A stretch of 64,000 nucleotides of DNA from Thamnidium elegans (taxonomy: Eukaryota > Mucoromycota > Mucoromycetes > Mucorales > Mucoraceae), in assembly GCA_025201345.1 (NCBI GenBank), contig JAIXMG010000009.1:682001-746000 (forward strand). Direction: 5' to 3'. Numbering within the stretch: the stretch's first letter is position 1; each line of letters starts with the position of its first letter. A program made the translations under genes and the position numbers. The notes under the pieces were generated by a model. The model did no database searches. It was not told the DNA's origin and saw only the letters and a list, made by a program, of their open reading frames with translations. Below are positions 1-12,793 of the stretch, piece by piece.

Positions 1-253
1 GTTATCTCCTAAAAAAAAATTCCTCAGGTACAAGCCTATTATAGCTTTGGTTCTTATAAAAACTAGCAAATTATGCTATAAAGGGAATTTGGGGGGACCA
101 TCTTATAAATCGTCACAGTCCGGACATAATCAACAAGACCGGCCAGAACAGTTGTACAACACGTTTTAATTCTACAAGCGAAAAAGTAAAACTGAAACTT
201 AAAAAAATTCCTTCTTTCTCCCTCTTGTTTTATCTTGTCATTTACGCACTAGT

Positions 254-883
254 ATGAAAAAGACCAAGAAGAAGTCTACTCGAAGTAAGAAATCATTCAA
301 GAATGCATATCGATTTCGATTGGCTACTACTTCTGGTCGACTATTACCTTTACAAACCATTCGAGAAAGGTTAGTTGGTATTTGGGATACTTTGACATGG
401 CCAATTTGGGTCAAAATATTAAAGGCCAATATAGCAGTGACAATTGCTTTATCGTTATTGCTGATCGATCCTATCCGTGAAGTAAGCAGTGTTGGCGCAA
501 TTCTTGCTTCCGTAGCCGTAGAATTCGTTTACCCGAACAAGTCTTATGGATTTATTGCAGAAGATGTCATTTTCGGTGGTATCATGTGTTCGATTTCCGC
601 TTCGTGGGCAATCTTAGGCCAATTTCTAGCTTCGTTGGCAAGAGATCCTAACGATGCTCAGTTGGCTCAACCAAAAGTATGTGCCATCCTATCTTTCTTT
701 CTTGTACTCGGTTGCTTCTTTTTAAACATTTTTCGAGTAAAGGTTGAGCAAGCTAATGTGGGTGGTATGCTATCGGCTTCAATAATGGTTATAAGTTTAA
801 CTTCGGCTGTTATGGATAGAGGTTTTTCCCCTCTTACGACGGTAAGTAAAATTAAAATTAAAATCCCTACCATTATCTTCTCA

Positions 884-916
<33 letters not shown>

Positions 917-3852
917 TATTATTAGATACGATTATTAGTCTCGACTTTAGTGGGATTTGCACTTATTTTTATTTGCTTTTTAGTCATATTTCCTGAAAAC
1001 AGCACCCGAACATTTGTACAACATTTGATTAAAGTGTTTGAAAAGGTCGATAGTATTACGGAGCGTCAAGTTTCCTCTTTTCTTCAAGTCACACAGTCGG
1101 GAAAATCCGATATAACCGATTCATTGACCTCCATACACAATACCGTTGACGCCATGATAACAACGCTAATACAAAAGAAGCGTATGGTCAGAAGAGAACC
1201 TTCGTATAACTATATTGCTCCTACCGACGTCAGCGAATTAAGTTCGCTTATCAAGACTTTAAGAGTACCTATTCAAGGATTAGGGCTAAGTAGAGCTATG
1301 GAAGAGAATATGCGAAAAGCGGAAACAAAAGTCTTTCAAGATATGGAACAAATGCAAGATATGCTAGATGAAGAAGAGCAGGATGGACATTTTGTTCGAA
1401 GACCTCGTAGTTTTTATGGAGGAACAGATGATGATGAGGAGTCTACAGATGATGATGATGATGAAAATACGGATCAAGATATATCTGACTTTATCGGTCC
1501 TCAATTTCCGTCCTCATCTGCCAGTAGTTCATTTTCAACAACGAGTACGACCGATTCATCACGCACTCGTAAAAGAAGAGTAAGATGGAACGACTCTATG
1601 AAAGTGATGTCGTATTGGCGTCAAGACTATGATGACGTACTGAATATTGTAAAACCAACCTATCTAGAATTAACAGAAGCCTGTTCGCTAGCCATAAAAG
1701 AATCAGTAAAAAGACTAAGAAGATTACAAGGTCTGGATCCAAGGTTTGAATATAGACCTTTCCTTTACTGTTATTATTATCGATGGAAAGTAGGAGAAGA
1801 ACAAATGGAAAAGGAGTCAAAGGAATTCGAGTACGCTAGATTAGCAGATCCTTCACTTCGATTATTTGAAGCTATGCAAAAATTCCACGACCAACGTCTA
1901 GTGGGTCTAGAAAAACTTTATACGAAATCAGGTGTTCCACGTCGGATCTTGTTCTTGTTATTGACGTTTCAGTTTAATCTGCATGCATATGCTGAGTCCG
2001 TATACACTTTAAGTTCTTTGATTTATGAACTAGATCAAGTCCGTATAAAGAAAAAAGTATGGTGGCCTCATTTAAGTATTTCCAAATGGTTATTTCAAAG
2101 GCACAAGACAGAGGAATCATATGCTTTAGATACGCCTTCTTCTATTGCTGATGCAGTACACCCTTTAACCTTACAAAAAACCTTGTCAAGACGTGCTACT
2201 GTTCAGCGAGACCTACAAAACCAAGAGGATTTAGAAAGAAATGGAACAAGTAGACACAAGATGAAAACACCAAATCGTGGTCAAGCGCATTCGCCAAAAG
2301 AACATCATTTTCAACATCCATATGACCATGCAGAGAAACCGAAACCTCGTGTGAGCCCATGGCTACAAAATACTCTGGACCCTCTAGAATATTATGATCC
2401 GGATGTCGCCTATCCTACAACTGCAACACAAAGATTCTTTTATTCCATATATACATTTTTAATCAAATATTTGTATACAGAGGATACAGCTTTCTCCTTC
2501 CGTGCTGCAGTTGTGGTTGCATGCCTATCACTACCAGGGTTCTTGGAAAGTTCTGTACGTTGGTACAACGAAGTAAGGGGTCAATGGGCTGTAGTCGTAG
2601 CATTAATTTGGATGGGTCCTTCTGTTGGAAGTAACTTTTTTGGGTAAAGTATAACTTTTTTTTTTTTAAAGAATAATTAACTAAATGGCGATCTTTTTTA
2701 TTGTTATTATCAAAGAACAATGACCAGAACTGTAGGTACTTTTATTGGCGCAGTAGAAGCTATTGTCATTTGGGAAATTAGTAGAGGAAGTGTACCTGGT
2801 TTAATTATTCTGTCTTTCATTTTCAATATACCGTGGTGGTTAGTTTATATTCATGGAAAGTTTTGGAAAGCCACTGGTCTTTTCTCGTTAATTACTTTGT
2901 CCCTTAGTAGGTATTTTTTTTATTTGTTTTGAGAAAAGGGAGAGGAATACGAAGATCTTTTTCTGTACTAATTCTATGCCAGTTATTGGATATGCATACG
3001 GTTATAGACCTAATGGAATACCGGTTTCCGTATATGTAATTACGTGGGAGGTAAATAACCAGAATATTCAAGTAGTCCCCCTTTTTTTTGTTTGTTTGCT
3101 GATATGTTATCTCTTTATAGAGAACAGTGGATGTGCTAGTAGGTGTCCTTGCAGCATTAATAGTCAGCATTATTCCATATCCTCGAACAGGCCGTGTTGT
3201 ATTGCGCCATCGTATTTCACATACATTAAGTGAAATCGGTGCACTTTATTCTTCCTTCCTTGCACTTTTACTGAAAACCACACCTCAAGACGAACGAGTT
3301 CGTAACGAAAACCGTAAATTATTTCGATCAGTAGCATCCTCTATTCGTCGACAAATTAAAGGTGAGCGAGTACTGTTGGAACAAAGTCGATTTGAGCCTG
3401 CATTACGAGGTATCTTTCCTGAAGACAAGTACCTTCATATATTACAGATTCTAGATAACATTCTAAGTTTGATGATGCAAATGGAATTTTCCCTTGATAA
3501 AGTACCGTTGCAATGGCGAATGATGATTGTAGCTGATACATGGAAGGAAAGAAAGGCCATGATTTCTTCTTTTTTGATTGCACTTCATTTAGGGTCTAAT
3601 GCGCTGACCAATAAGGCACCACTGCCTCCGTATGTTTTACGGCCAACCAAAGCAAGACGTATTTTGACAAACAGAGCACGTAAATTATCTGCTATGCGGT
3701 TTAAGCATTTGGGAGAAAGAGAGTATACCTATTTTAGTGCATATTTAATGAATTCTGAACAATTGGCTGTCGAGATAGAACTGTTGATTGCCACTATTTG
3801 TGATTTGGTAGGTCCCGACAGTGTCAGTTTATGGCTCAATTACAAGCATTAA
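254..3852 (+). CDS. Aromatic-acid-exporter / FUSC-like integral membrane protein (putative ER or plasma-membrane transporter), 5 exons
   Basis: Exons read as 254-841, 926-2643, 2716-2906, 2983-3050 and 3121-3852, all GT-AG and in one frame, giving 1,098 residues. The start is the first ATG; it leads a basic N-terminus (MKKTKKKSTRSKK). A first membrane block (about residues 50-220) contains IAVTIALSLLLIDPIREV. A long acidic, Ser-rich cytoplasmic stretch with a DDDDDE cluster follows, and a second membrane block begins near residue 720 (FSFRAAVVVACLSLPGFLE) and continues across exons 3-5. Two hydrophobic bundles around a soluble middle is the layout of the fungal 'ER transporter 6TM N-terminal'/ArAE_2 proteins related to brefeldin-A-sensitivity proteins. 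Substrate is unknown. Intron 1 carries a T tract of about 35 nt before its acceptor. Family assignment is from motif memory; the gene model is firm. Confidence 0.85.
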
Positions 3853-4052
3853 AAAAGAAGTCCTCAGATTTCGTTTAAAAATATTACATACCCTTTTAGA
3901 ACGAATAAAAATTAATATCATAGTAATAGTTACATACACTTTTTTTTGTCTTGTTTCGAAAGCTTTTTTTTTTTTTTTTTTTTTTTTTGGAAAATAATGC
4001 CGAGTTTTTATAGTATATTAGAGTACGACATATATTCTTTTTATTAATTAAT

Positions 4053-5590
4053 TTATAAATAGTACAACATAATAATAGATAATACAACGGCCATGGAGGT
4101 AGAAGGAGTGAGAATAGAAGAAGATGAGTCTTGATCAGATGATAAATCTTGTTGTAATTTATCATCGTTTCCAGCACTACCACTGGGATTCACATTTGAA
4201 TCATTGTTACCAGTACTATTAGTATCAACAGATCCATTGGACAACTTTGCAAAACCGACTCTATTTTCTTTCAAATCGTATACAGAGTAAATTGATCTTA
4301 AAGTAGCTTCACCGATAATCCAAGTCTCTGTTGTTGATAATTCTAATCCATCAGGTGAGGGGGCAATACCAAACATACAACTTTGAGATGTTTCAGGAGT
4401 TAATTCGTCGTCCAAAGGAATTACTAATTCGGATACGGGAATTGTGACGGTAATAGGTGTGGTGGAGGCAGTAGTGGCAGATGTTGAAACCATAAATGAT
4501 ACAGTAACGTTAGTTTTCTTATACAAATTACAGCTAACGCGGTAGACACCATTGATAGCGTCAAATGTAGTTGTTTTTGCATTGTCTGTAACAGACATAA
4601 CGATACTTTTTGCAATAGCTGCAGGAACATAGGTCAAGGTGGTACCAGTATCTAAAATATAAGATTGTAATGAACTTTTAGGAGTTTTGTAACCTGTAGA
4701 AGTAGAAAATCCTTGGCCGGGTACAGCCCAATACAGGAGAGAACCAGCCTTTGTGGCATTGGTTCCCAAATTGGCGGCAACATAATAAGTTGAAACATCG
4801 TAAGAAACTACAGGAGCATACTGTAAATCCTTGGTATCGTGCTTTGTTGTATCTGTACCACCCAAGGCAATCTCACCAGATTTACCATAGACAAATTGTG
4901 AATTTAAAAAGACAGAAAAGACGGGTTCGGAAATAACTTTGCTTTCATAGAGACCCATTACAAAATGACCAGGTTTCTCTCCAGATTTCATACTGAGGCC
5001 GGGGAACCCGAGACCGATAATTCCATTACTGTTATGGACATCTGTATCGCTCAAAATATTATTCGTATTGGAGACCAGGCCGATAACTTGGTTCGGTAAT
5101 GAAGCTGATCCTACAGTGACAGCATCGACGCCGTAAATTCCTTTAGCTGCGCCAATACCATATTCGATATTTAATTGCTCAGTCAAAGGTTTAAAAGAAC
5201 TGGATTTGTCGCTGTTGAAACGAGTGTGTGGGCACATGGTGGTTGGACAAGCGGTTGACGGAACCCAAAAATCGGCACTGAAAAAAGTATAAGGAAAAAA
5301 AAATTAAACATAAAAAACATTATGGACGAGAATAGATTATTTTACCTTCCAGTGTCCATCGTCAAGTTAAAAATCTGAGGTGGTGTTCCAACGCCTACTT
5401 CAAGTAGATACTCTTTTCCACTTGCGTTGATTAAAGCAGCATTGTTCGTAGCTCGTTTATTAAATCTGTTGTGAATGACTGCAGAACTGGCTCGCTTTAT
5501 AGGTATTTTAATTATCTTTTCATCTTCTGATGCAGATACGCCTGACAAATAGAGAATCAATGATGAGGCAATAATCAATAATGACTTCAT
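4053..5590 (-). CDS. Secreted pepsin-type aspartic protease, possibly GPI-anchored
   Basis: Two exons (5590-5346 and 5277-4053) join in frame to give 489 residues. The intron splits the first active-site motif: exon 1 ends MDTG and splicing restores DTGSADFWVPS, with the catalytic Asp near residue 79. The second motif, ILDTGTTLTYVP, lies near residue 290. An N-terminal signal peptide (MKSLLIIASSLILYLSGVSA) and a propeptide ending near NKRATNN are visible. The C-terminus is Ser/Asn/Gly-rich and closes with a hydrophobic tail (STSMAVVLSIIMLYYL), as in GPI-anchored fungal yapsin-like proteases. It should hydrolyse peptides outside the cell or at the wall. A poly(A) run of about 28 nt sits immediately upstream of the start. 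Anchoring is inferred from the tail only. Confidence 0.95.
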
Positions 5591-5595
5591 TTCGA

Positions 5596-5629
<34 letters not shown>

Positions 5630-7560
5630 TCTACTAATTAAAAGGAAAGGATGTAATAGAAAGACGATGTTTTCTATTTCCTTTTTATAACTTTTTTTAT
5701 ATTTTAGTCTGGTTGCTCAATAAGAAATTGAAGAAAAGAGGCAAAAAAGGAATCTGAAGAGGTTAATTTATACAGAAAAAGTAGGAGACAATCGGGATTG
5801 AGGTCGTATTTCACATTGTTCGTGCGATTGTAACACAAGGAAAGAAAAAGATTTACCGCTAAAACAGACTTTTTTTTAAAGCCATTAAATATTAAAGGAT
5901 AGTTAGTATAGATTTTTTAAGCATTTTTTGTTACATTTGCAATACTTTTTTTTTGGATTAACTTCACTTTGTAAGCAGGATTTTGTGCTTCTCTTCTTCA
6001 TTTTCTCAAGCCAGTAAAAATGTAACTCTCCTCGCCACAAATCTTGTAAAGTAAAGCTAGATCGTGATACATTTCAAAAAAATGTTTGGATATAAATAAA
6101 TTTGGCAAATATACTTAATTGTGTGTAACAAATTAAGCACTATAAATACTTGACCACATGTAGTGCAATGCCACTACGCCTTTTTCAGGAACTAATTGTG
6201 CTCTCATTTATATATATATATATGTATATGTAGATATTGTCCAGCGGTAGATTCAACATTATATGGAATTGCTATAAAAAAAAAAAAAAAAAAAAAAAAA
6301 TTGCGTAAAGTGACGCCGTATTGAAGCAAGTAAATTTATTGTTATTACATTGAAAGACAGGAAAGGAAATAAGCTAAATGAATAAAACAAATATTTAATT
6401 CTGCAAATATATTTATACATAAAGAGAGCTTATTTACACACTTAAATATATCAATAATAAAACGCCATTGAATCAATCCCTGGTCTATTAACTTTAGTCA
6501 ACATCGAGATCAAACAGGCTATAGTAAGATTGTATTGAGTTTTTGCATTCTAAATGGCACCTTTACATAGTTATATAAAAAAAGGGGGGGGGGGAGGGAA
6601 GGAGTGAACAAGAAAATTATATATACCGCAACCCAACTTTTCGTTCTACAGTAGAAACAGTGGACTTTAAGAGAAAATGACATTGATAAACTTCAAAATT
6701 CCACAACACTTATTTGAACTTTGGAATGAAGGGGAGTATCATCTTTTTCCCGAAGAAGAATATACATAACTAATTAATATACATCTATACAACTATATAG
6801 TTATTTTTTTGTTGTTTTCTTGGCGTCTATGGCTCCTAGCAAGTTTATATTTGACCTAATACGTTAGTATAACATTGAAAACAAAATACTGAGCTAGTGT
6901 TAAGAATTAAACTATTTTCAATTAAAAAAAAATTATTTAATTATACTTGTATCAGGGGTAACACTGAAGAACTGAACATATACTTAATAGTACAATCAAC
7001 AGGATCACAGTATACACATAATTCTCAAAGAAAAGTGATCACTATCATGTAGTTACAAGCCGGAAAAATAGCATATATTCTGGATGTAGCTTGGCTAATT
7101 AAAACAATGGAGGAAATACCTCGAATGTTTACTTATAACTAATGAAAAGTAGCTCAATTTTGATAGACTTACTGGTCTGTTTTTTTAAAAAAAAATATGC
7201 GTACACACATGAAAAAAACTAGGATGATGAATAATTTTAGCAGCAAAAAAAACCTCAGTTACAATCTATTCTAAATCAAGGCGATTGTCGCCTACAACTA
7301 AAATCCTTTTTCTCAAGATAAAAGCTTGAAATGATTACTGATTATTTTAAATTATTTTGCGTTGTTGCAATAATGTAACCTCTGTTATTCGTTTAGTTAA
7401 AAAAAATATTACACTTATCATTTCCTCATGGAAGTAATATTTAGTACAGCGAAAGTGGGTCGTACTATTAAAAAGCTAAAACAAATAAAACAAATACTTT
7501 TGATATGAATTATATTTAAAACAATTTTATTTCAGGTCTCTGAACAGGCTGTTGCCATCA
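5591..7560. other. Gene-poor AT-rich intergenic sequence
   Basis: No open frame or splice-linked coding pattern was found on either strand. The first 150 bp should hold the protease promoter. Low-complexity landmarks are a TA/TG run near 6211-6232, a 24-nt A run near 6277-6300 and a G run near 6583-6592. Confidence 0.6.
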
Positions 7561-7583
7561 ACCCTGTCGTAAATATATTCACG

Positions 7584-7658
7584 TTAGTTATCCACTTTGA
7601 CGCAAGCGTCAGCACAGGCGTTGTACATCTTTCCGGGCCAACAAGTCTTCATGAACCT
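7584..7658 (-). other. Possible last exon of a small cysteine-rich protein
   Basis: On the minus strand an acceptor-like GTAG precedes a 24-codon stretch ending TAA that reads RFMKTCWPGKMYNACADACV plus four residues. It is GC-richer than its surroundings and has three Cys in a pattern typical of small secreted peptides. No convincing upstream exon could be joined; an 88-codon frame at 7849-8115 (-) lies upstream but its link is unproven. This may be a decayed exon. Confidence 0.25.
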
Positions 7659-8329
7659 CTACCGGCTGTTAGGTGTAAATAATTGATAGAGTTTGAATCA
7701 CTGTGGTTTGACTAACAAAGTAGGTACTAACTGTCTTACTAGGTTATAAATTAATCTTGCTGCAAGGCTACATGATATCATAGCCGATCTTTGATTTACA
7801 TCTTCGGTTAAACCAACAAACTTTTTTTTTTTGCCTGATTAATATCAATTAAACAACTGCAAGGAGGGGGAGGTTACGTTGATAGAGTATATAGTATGTT
7901 ATACACCTTCCTCTTGAACGTTCATACAATCTTTTTATAGAACAAAGCAATACATAGTAGTTGTAAAGATCTAACATTTTGCTTGCAAAAACGTTAATAT
8001 CGTTTTGATCCCCTTCAGTTGATGGTGCAGAACAAATACTAACAAAACTAGCCTCTAATAAAATCTGGTACAGTTGAACATGCGTGCTTTCTATCTCTGA
8101 GTTATATCCGCTCACGACAGGAAACTCATATCGATGTAAACGGCGATGTATCTCCTGTATTTCATTTTATTCTCATAAACTTGTTGTAGAGACCCCATCG
8201 TCGCTTCTCTGCCTAATAAGTTCATAAATGATATTAATTAAATTCGTGCCACCAGACTAATACATCTTTTGTTCTATGATCTTTGTATTGTAAATGTACC
8301 AAAATGTTTTCATAAAAAAAAAAGTTTGT

Positions 8330-8754
8330 ATAACGTTACTTAAATGCATAGCATTGAATAAATAACAATGGATAGTGTAGTCAATAAGTACGTCTCATTA
8401 AAAATGATTGACTACAAGAGGTTTATCTTTTTTTTTTTTTTATATTTCCATCGTCCTGATCTTTCATCATTATCTCATATATAATATATTTTGAAATTTA
8501 CAACCACTACCAACGTCAGCACTTTACGTACGTAAATATACGTATAAAAACCAATACCCTTGATGCTTTTGCTTCAGTAAAAAATATACTTTTTTTTTTT
8601 TAAAAAAAAAACGAAGTCGTGAAACCAATCAAGAAGAAAACATCAACTTTATTAAACATAAAAATCACAGTAAAAAAATAAACGAGATATATTGCTTTAC
8701 TTACGTACTTACTAGTGTACTTCTCTTAGTTTCCCAGATAAATATATCTAGTAC
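8330..8754. other. AT-rich intergenic spacer with a T-run/A-run junction
   Basis: No coding signal. A T-run followed directly by an A-run sits near 8590-8611, one of many such junctions in the window. Confidence 0.5.
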
Positions 8755-9517
8755 TTACGGGACAACAGCCACGAGAAGGCGGAAATACATCTGGTCCCAA
8801 AAATGACAGAGAATCCTTATACGGTCCCTGTAAAAATTCTTGTACTCGGGCGAATGTCCACACACCACCCATGATAGATCTACATTTTCAGTCAAGTGCC
8901 ATCCCTCCACTACGAGCACAGAACCTATTAGTAGAGACGACTGCAGCACCCAATCACACTAAACAACCTCATTCCGAAGAAAAAGAATCGAATAAGTGGC
9001 GAGGAGAGAAAGGTTAGTCTAGCGTAAAGAACCGCACCGATCGCCTGACGATAACAGAGGATTCCAAATCAGCCATGTGTCCGCAAGACACGTTTACAAA
9101 ACCAATGAGCACTTGGCTGAGCTATAGGCATGTTCAAGTTCCTGACAGTAAACGAGAACAAACCAGTTCAAAGTGATCCTGTGCTAGACACCATTTAGAA
9201 GGCGAAACATAAACACAAATGACCGCAAGGTAGTGGTACGACAAACACCTTTCGTCATTCAGCCTTCTCAATCCCAAAATCCCATTACAGGATTTTAGTA
9301 AGTCAGTGGTATTAATGGGTCCCGTGGAACTAGCGGCTCCGAAGCGGCAAGTCAGATGCAACAGGACAGAGACAATCATCACAAAGGCCAGTAAGTCTTG
9401 GATATCGAGGCAGCATAGAGACCTGTCTAACAGAGGAATGGAGTGTGGACTACTTACCTGAAGAAGAAGAAGAGGAAGAAGAAGAAAAAAAAAAAGGGAG
9501 GAATTTGCGCGTAGCAA
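8755..9517 (-). other. GC-richer transcribed-looking island: decayed spliced gene or long non-coding RNA
   Basis: This stretch is clearly less AT-rich than the kilobases around it. On the minus strand an ATG at 9517 opens a 20-codon signal-peptide-like exon (MLRANSSLFFFLLLPLLLLQ) that ends at a perfect donor, CAG|GTAAGT, near 9457. Another good donor (CCC|GTAAGT) lies near 8757 after a readable segment starting MGGVWTFARVQEF. Frames in between are broken and I could not join the exons into one protein. It could be a secreted-protein pseudogene, a gene with small introns I failed to place, or a spliced non-coding RNA. No known snRNA, SRP, RNase P or tRNA signature was seen. Confidence 0.3.
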
Positions 9518-10035
9518 ATATAAAAAAACGCGTTAGTGACGTAATGTGTTTCAAGAAACCTCCCTATTTCGCCACATAATAAGCTGTTATAGAGAAAAAA
9601 AGGCCGTGACAAAGGTCAAAGTTATTTAATCGATATTTGCCATATTAGAAAATTTTGGTCGGTGACGTTTAACGATTCCTCATTTTATACTGCTTTTACA
9701 TATAATAAAATACATAAACCTATTTTTTTCTGCTTAGTATTCCTGCTGTTCTTCGTATTTTACTATATTTCTCTTTAAATAATAGGCTAATTAAGTTTAT
9801 AAAATAAATAAATAGAAGAATATTCGATACGAATATAGTCTAAGAAAAGAAAAAAGGGGAGGCGTAATTGACGACAGTACAATATATTAGAGAGATTTAT
9901 TATTGGTTCACTAGCTATAAATATAATTTAAAAGTACTTTGCAAGAGCGATTTTGGTAATTTGACCTTGATTGTTTAAAACAAAGGCAGAGTCACCCAAC
10001 TATTTTTTGTTTTTTTGTAGTTAAATATTTTTTAT

Positions 10036-10335
10036 TTATAGTGAAATGAGGAAATAAATTAATGAAACTGTATAGTATAGGCTTATATTTAACTTGTCAG
10101 AGTGTGAAGCAGTATTGCTAAAACTATTACTAGTACTTACAGTCGAATCACCATCGCTAGTAGTAATACGTGTAGTAGATTCAGAATGAGTACTGGAGAT
10201 AGCACCTGGTCCAGAAACATGGTTGACCTCACCATCAGGTCCATTTTCTTGTGTTACGCTTGATGCAGGTAATGCGTTTGTTGTTAATGCAAAAAAAGCA
10301 AAAATAAAAAGTGTGGCAATTGCAGGAAATTTCAT
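10036..10335 (-). CDS. Small secreted Ser/Thr-rich protein of unknown function
   Basis: A 99-residue frame is read from the second Met; a further Met lies four codons upstream. The inner Met is preferred because it directly heads a canonical signal peptide (MKFPAIATLFIFAFFALTTN, cleavage likely after NALP). The mature part is rich in Ser, Thr and acidic residues and ends in a hydrophobic stretch. A GTAAGT inside the frame (codons for DSTVST) could be a splice donor, which would change the C-terminus, but no acceptor gives a better protein. No family was recognised. It lies just downstream of Nca2, on the same strand. Confidence 0.55.
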   Translation of the reverse strand: MKFPAIATLFIFAFFALTTNALPASSVTQENGPDGEVNHVSGPGAISSTHSESTTRITTSDGDSTVSTSNSFSNTASHSDKLNISLYYTVSLIYFLISL

Positions 10336-10466
10336 GTTGTAAAACAAATAGTATATATAAAAAGAAAAAAGATAATATTTTTATACGCTTATTTATATTT
10401 ACTATGTACTTTGTTAGTATAGTAGAAAGAAGGAGTGTGATAAAAAAGAAGGAGAGAGAAATATAT

Positions 10467-12793
10467 TTATAAAAATGACCAAAATCTATTCATTCTAGCA
10501 ATGGTTTGAATCTTTTGTTCACTTGTTAAATCAGTGTTTTCTAAATCGCGTACATCTTCCATAAATCGGGCTTGTGTAGAGTTTCGAAGGGGTAAAGAAC
10601 GAGCGTATGCACGTAATAAATGCACTTCACATAATAAAATACCTTGAGCTTCGCATTCTGCTTGATTTGCACGGTCTTCTTCACCCGATACCGTCCATTC
10701 ATTTAATTCCTTACTATCATAAATTAATTGTCTTTCGATGCGTCTATTTATAATATTAATAATCTGTTCTCTTTTTTTTTTTTTTTTTCTTTATGAATAT
10801 TTACCTTAATGTCTCACGCATAGGTAAGCCAATCTTTTTCATCTTTTGTTGTGACCTTCCTTGAAATGTATTCTTTAACCATGATACAGAGGCCCATGTT
10901 AATAACATGGATGGAGCAACAGCTATAAAGAAAATTAATTAAATGCATAAATTGTATAATCATTATACGTTACCTAAAAAGGCAAAGTTTAACTCATTAG
11001 ATTTCAACAGTTTATCTAATGCAGACATGGCAAGGTCAACATCTACTTTGGTTTTTTGTACTTGAATAAGCATCGTTTGTAAAAGATCACCTGTTATACA
11101 TGTTAATAACCTATTATTACTACAATTTCATTGTGTTTATATACCCGCAATAACATTCTTTAATGGATTCTATTTATACACACATATAAAAATAAGCACA
11201 ACGTAGAATAAGATTAATATAGTTCATTTTACCTTGATTTCTTTTTCATATTCTTTCAACAAAACAGACATATCGCCTTCTCTAATATCAGATGATAAAC
11301 GAGACAATTCTAATTCTGACAAGTGTAAATTATCTTTAGCGAATCCAAGCATCATACGTTCCAAAGACTATATACATACATATACATATATATATATATA
11401 TATATACACACATATTACTTCACAATTCATTATTAATACACTTTTTTACACTTACATCTAAATCACTTTGAAGTCCTTGCTTACTCAAAATACTAAGTCT
11501 TTGATCCTTGAGTCGAATGGTTTCGTATACTTTAAGGACAGGTTTCCAAACCCAATTCAAAGCAAAATCGCGTACAGTATTTCCCAATTCCTCAACACAA
11601 TGAATAATATCTTCCTTGCGCTTTAACCCATATTGAATTATCCAATTACCTACAAAATAAGAAACAACGGTAGGAATCCAATATCTTGTCATAGCAGAAG
11701 GAATACCATATGAAGCTTGCTCAGATTTTAAATTACGGTTATAAACAGTTGACCAATTTTTAACAACATCATATAACTCTGCAGTGATATCAGATGCAGA
11801 ACAGCATTGAAGATCAGACATAGAATCCAAATGTCTTTGAAGATGGTGCACATTTCTTTGTTGTAGCTTATCTGTATCTTGTTTTAGTCCCGTAGGTGAT
11901 CCCATAACATATTTAATCATCTCGATGCAGCCCTTGGTTTGGTCTGCCATGGAGACTGCAAAATCAGCTTGTCCTTGATCAAATTGAGGTGGGGTTAATA
12001 ATAAGACACCTAAACTTGCTGCTTGTTGAGAACGAAGTTGTTGAAGCGATCTCTTTTTTAAAGCAACCTCGTGTCGAATGATCTCGAGAATAAGAGGTCG
12101 GTTATGGAAGGAAGAAAGTGTAAAGAAGTTTAAGGCGCTAAAGGGTTCGGTTTTATTGGACACATAATTGCTGGTTGGTTTGATGGAAGCATGGATAGGG
12201 AATAGTTGTGATAAGACGTAATCACTAGATGAAAAGAACGATTTTATTTGTTGAACTGCAGTTGACGTACCAGTGATATTTTGTGCTGTGTTCTTTAATA
12301 AATAATAAATGCGAGAAGGAGCAACTATAAAAGCGATACTATCAGATTTAGCTTGTTTTTTTTAGAAAGTAAATAAATTGTGGTTCAACTTACTTTGCAG
12401 CACGTAGTAAATCTCTTGCAGCGTATTTCCGTGGATATCATTCCAATAGTCAATAGCTTCAGAAGTAGGTAAAGTAGAATTTAACACGTTGGAAAATACT
12501 TGACCATAGATGGCAATAGTACATTTGGCAACAAAGAGCCATTCAATTTCAGCATATACAGAACTGTCATCTTTGTAGGTGGTTTGGTACTTTTCAAGAT
12601 ATTCTTGTACGCTTTCAAAGCTAGGCAATTGGTTATTTGAAAAGTCGAGTGCTTGCGATGCTTGAAACAAGAACTGATCTTTTTCTGACAAGGTAGATAG
12701 ATCGAGAGATTTTGTTGCGATCAGGTTTTTTTCAAAGTGATTTGATAACGCTGAATCGAGCTTCTTTACTTGCTCGTTAACAAACGTTGTCAT
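10467..12793 (-). CDS. NCA2: Nuclear control of ATPase protein 2 homologue (mitochondrial, Nca2)
   Basis: Seven exons were traced: 12793-12394, 12351-11456, 11367-11233, 11169-11145, 11090-10974, 10922-10805 and 10743-10467. Together they encode 655 residues in one frame. Exon 4 is a 25-nt microexon (NPLKNVIA). The C-terminal half carries the Nca2 family hallmark: NPLKNVIAGDLL, then SALDKLLKSNELNFAFLAVA, then a membrane segment (PSMLLTWASVSWL) and a conserved tail ending RMNRFWSFL. Another hydrophobic stretch (RYWIPTVVSYFVGNWIIQYG) lies in the middle. In yeast Nca2 acts at the mitochondrial membrane and affects expression of mitochondrially encoded ATP synthase subunits 6 and 8; the same role is inferred here. 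Confidence 0.9.

Noticed and set aside
667..873. Minus-strand and other-frame open frames inside conserved genes (also 18254-18457, 19048-19254, 51597-51899, 56636-57145)
   Set aside because: They are shadows of real exons with no independent composition, start context or homology.
9455..9470. ACTTACCTG resembling the 5' end of U1 snRNA
   Set aside because: It is simply the reverse complement of the splice donor CAGGTAAGT; nothing else of U1 follows.
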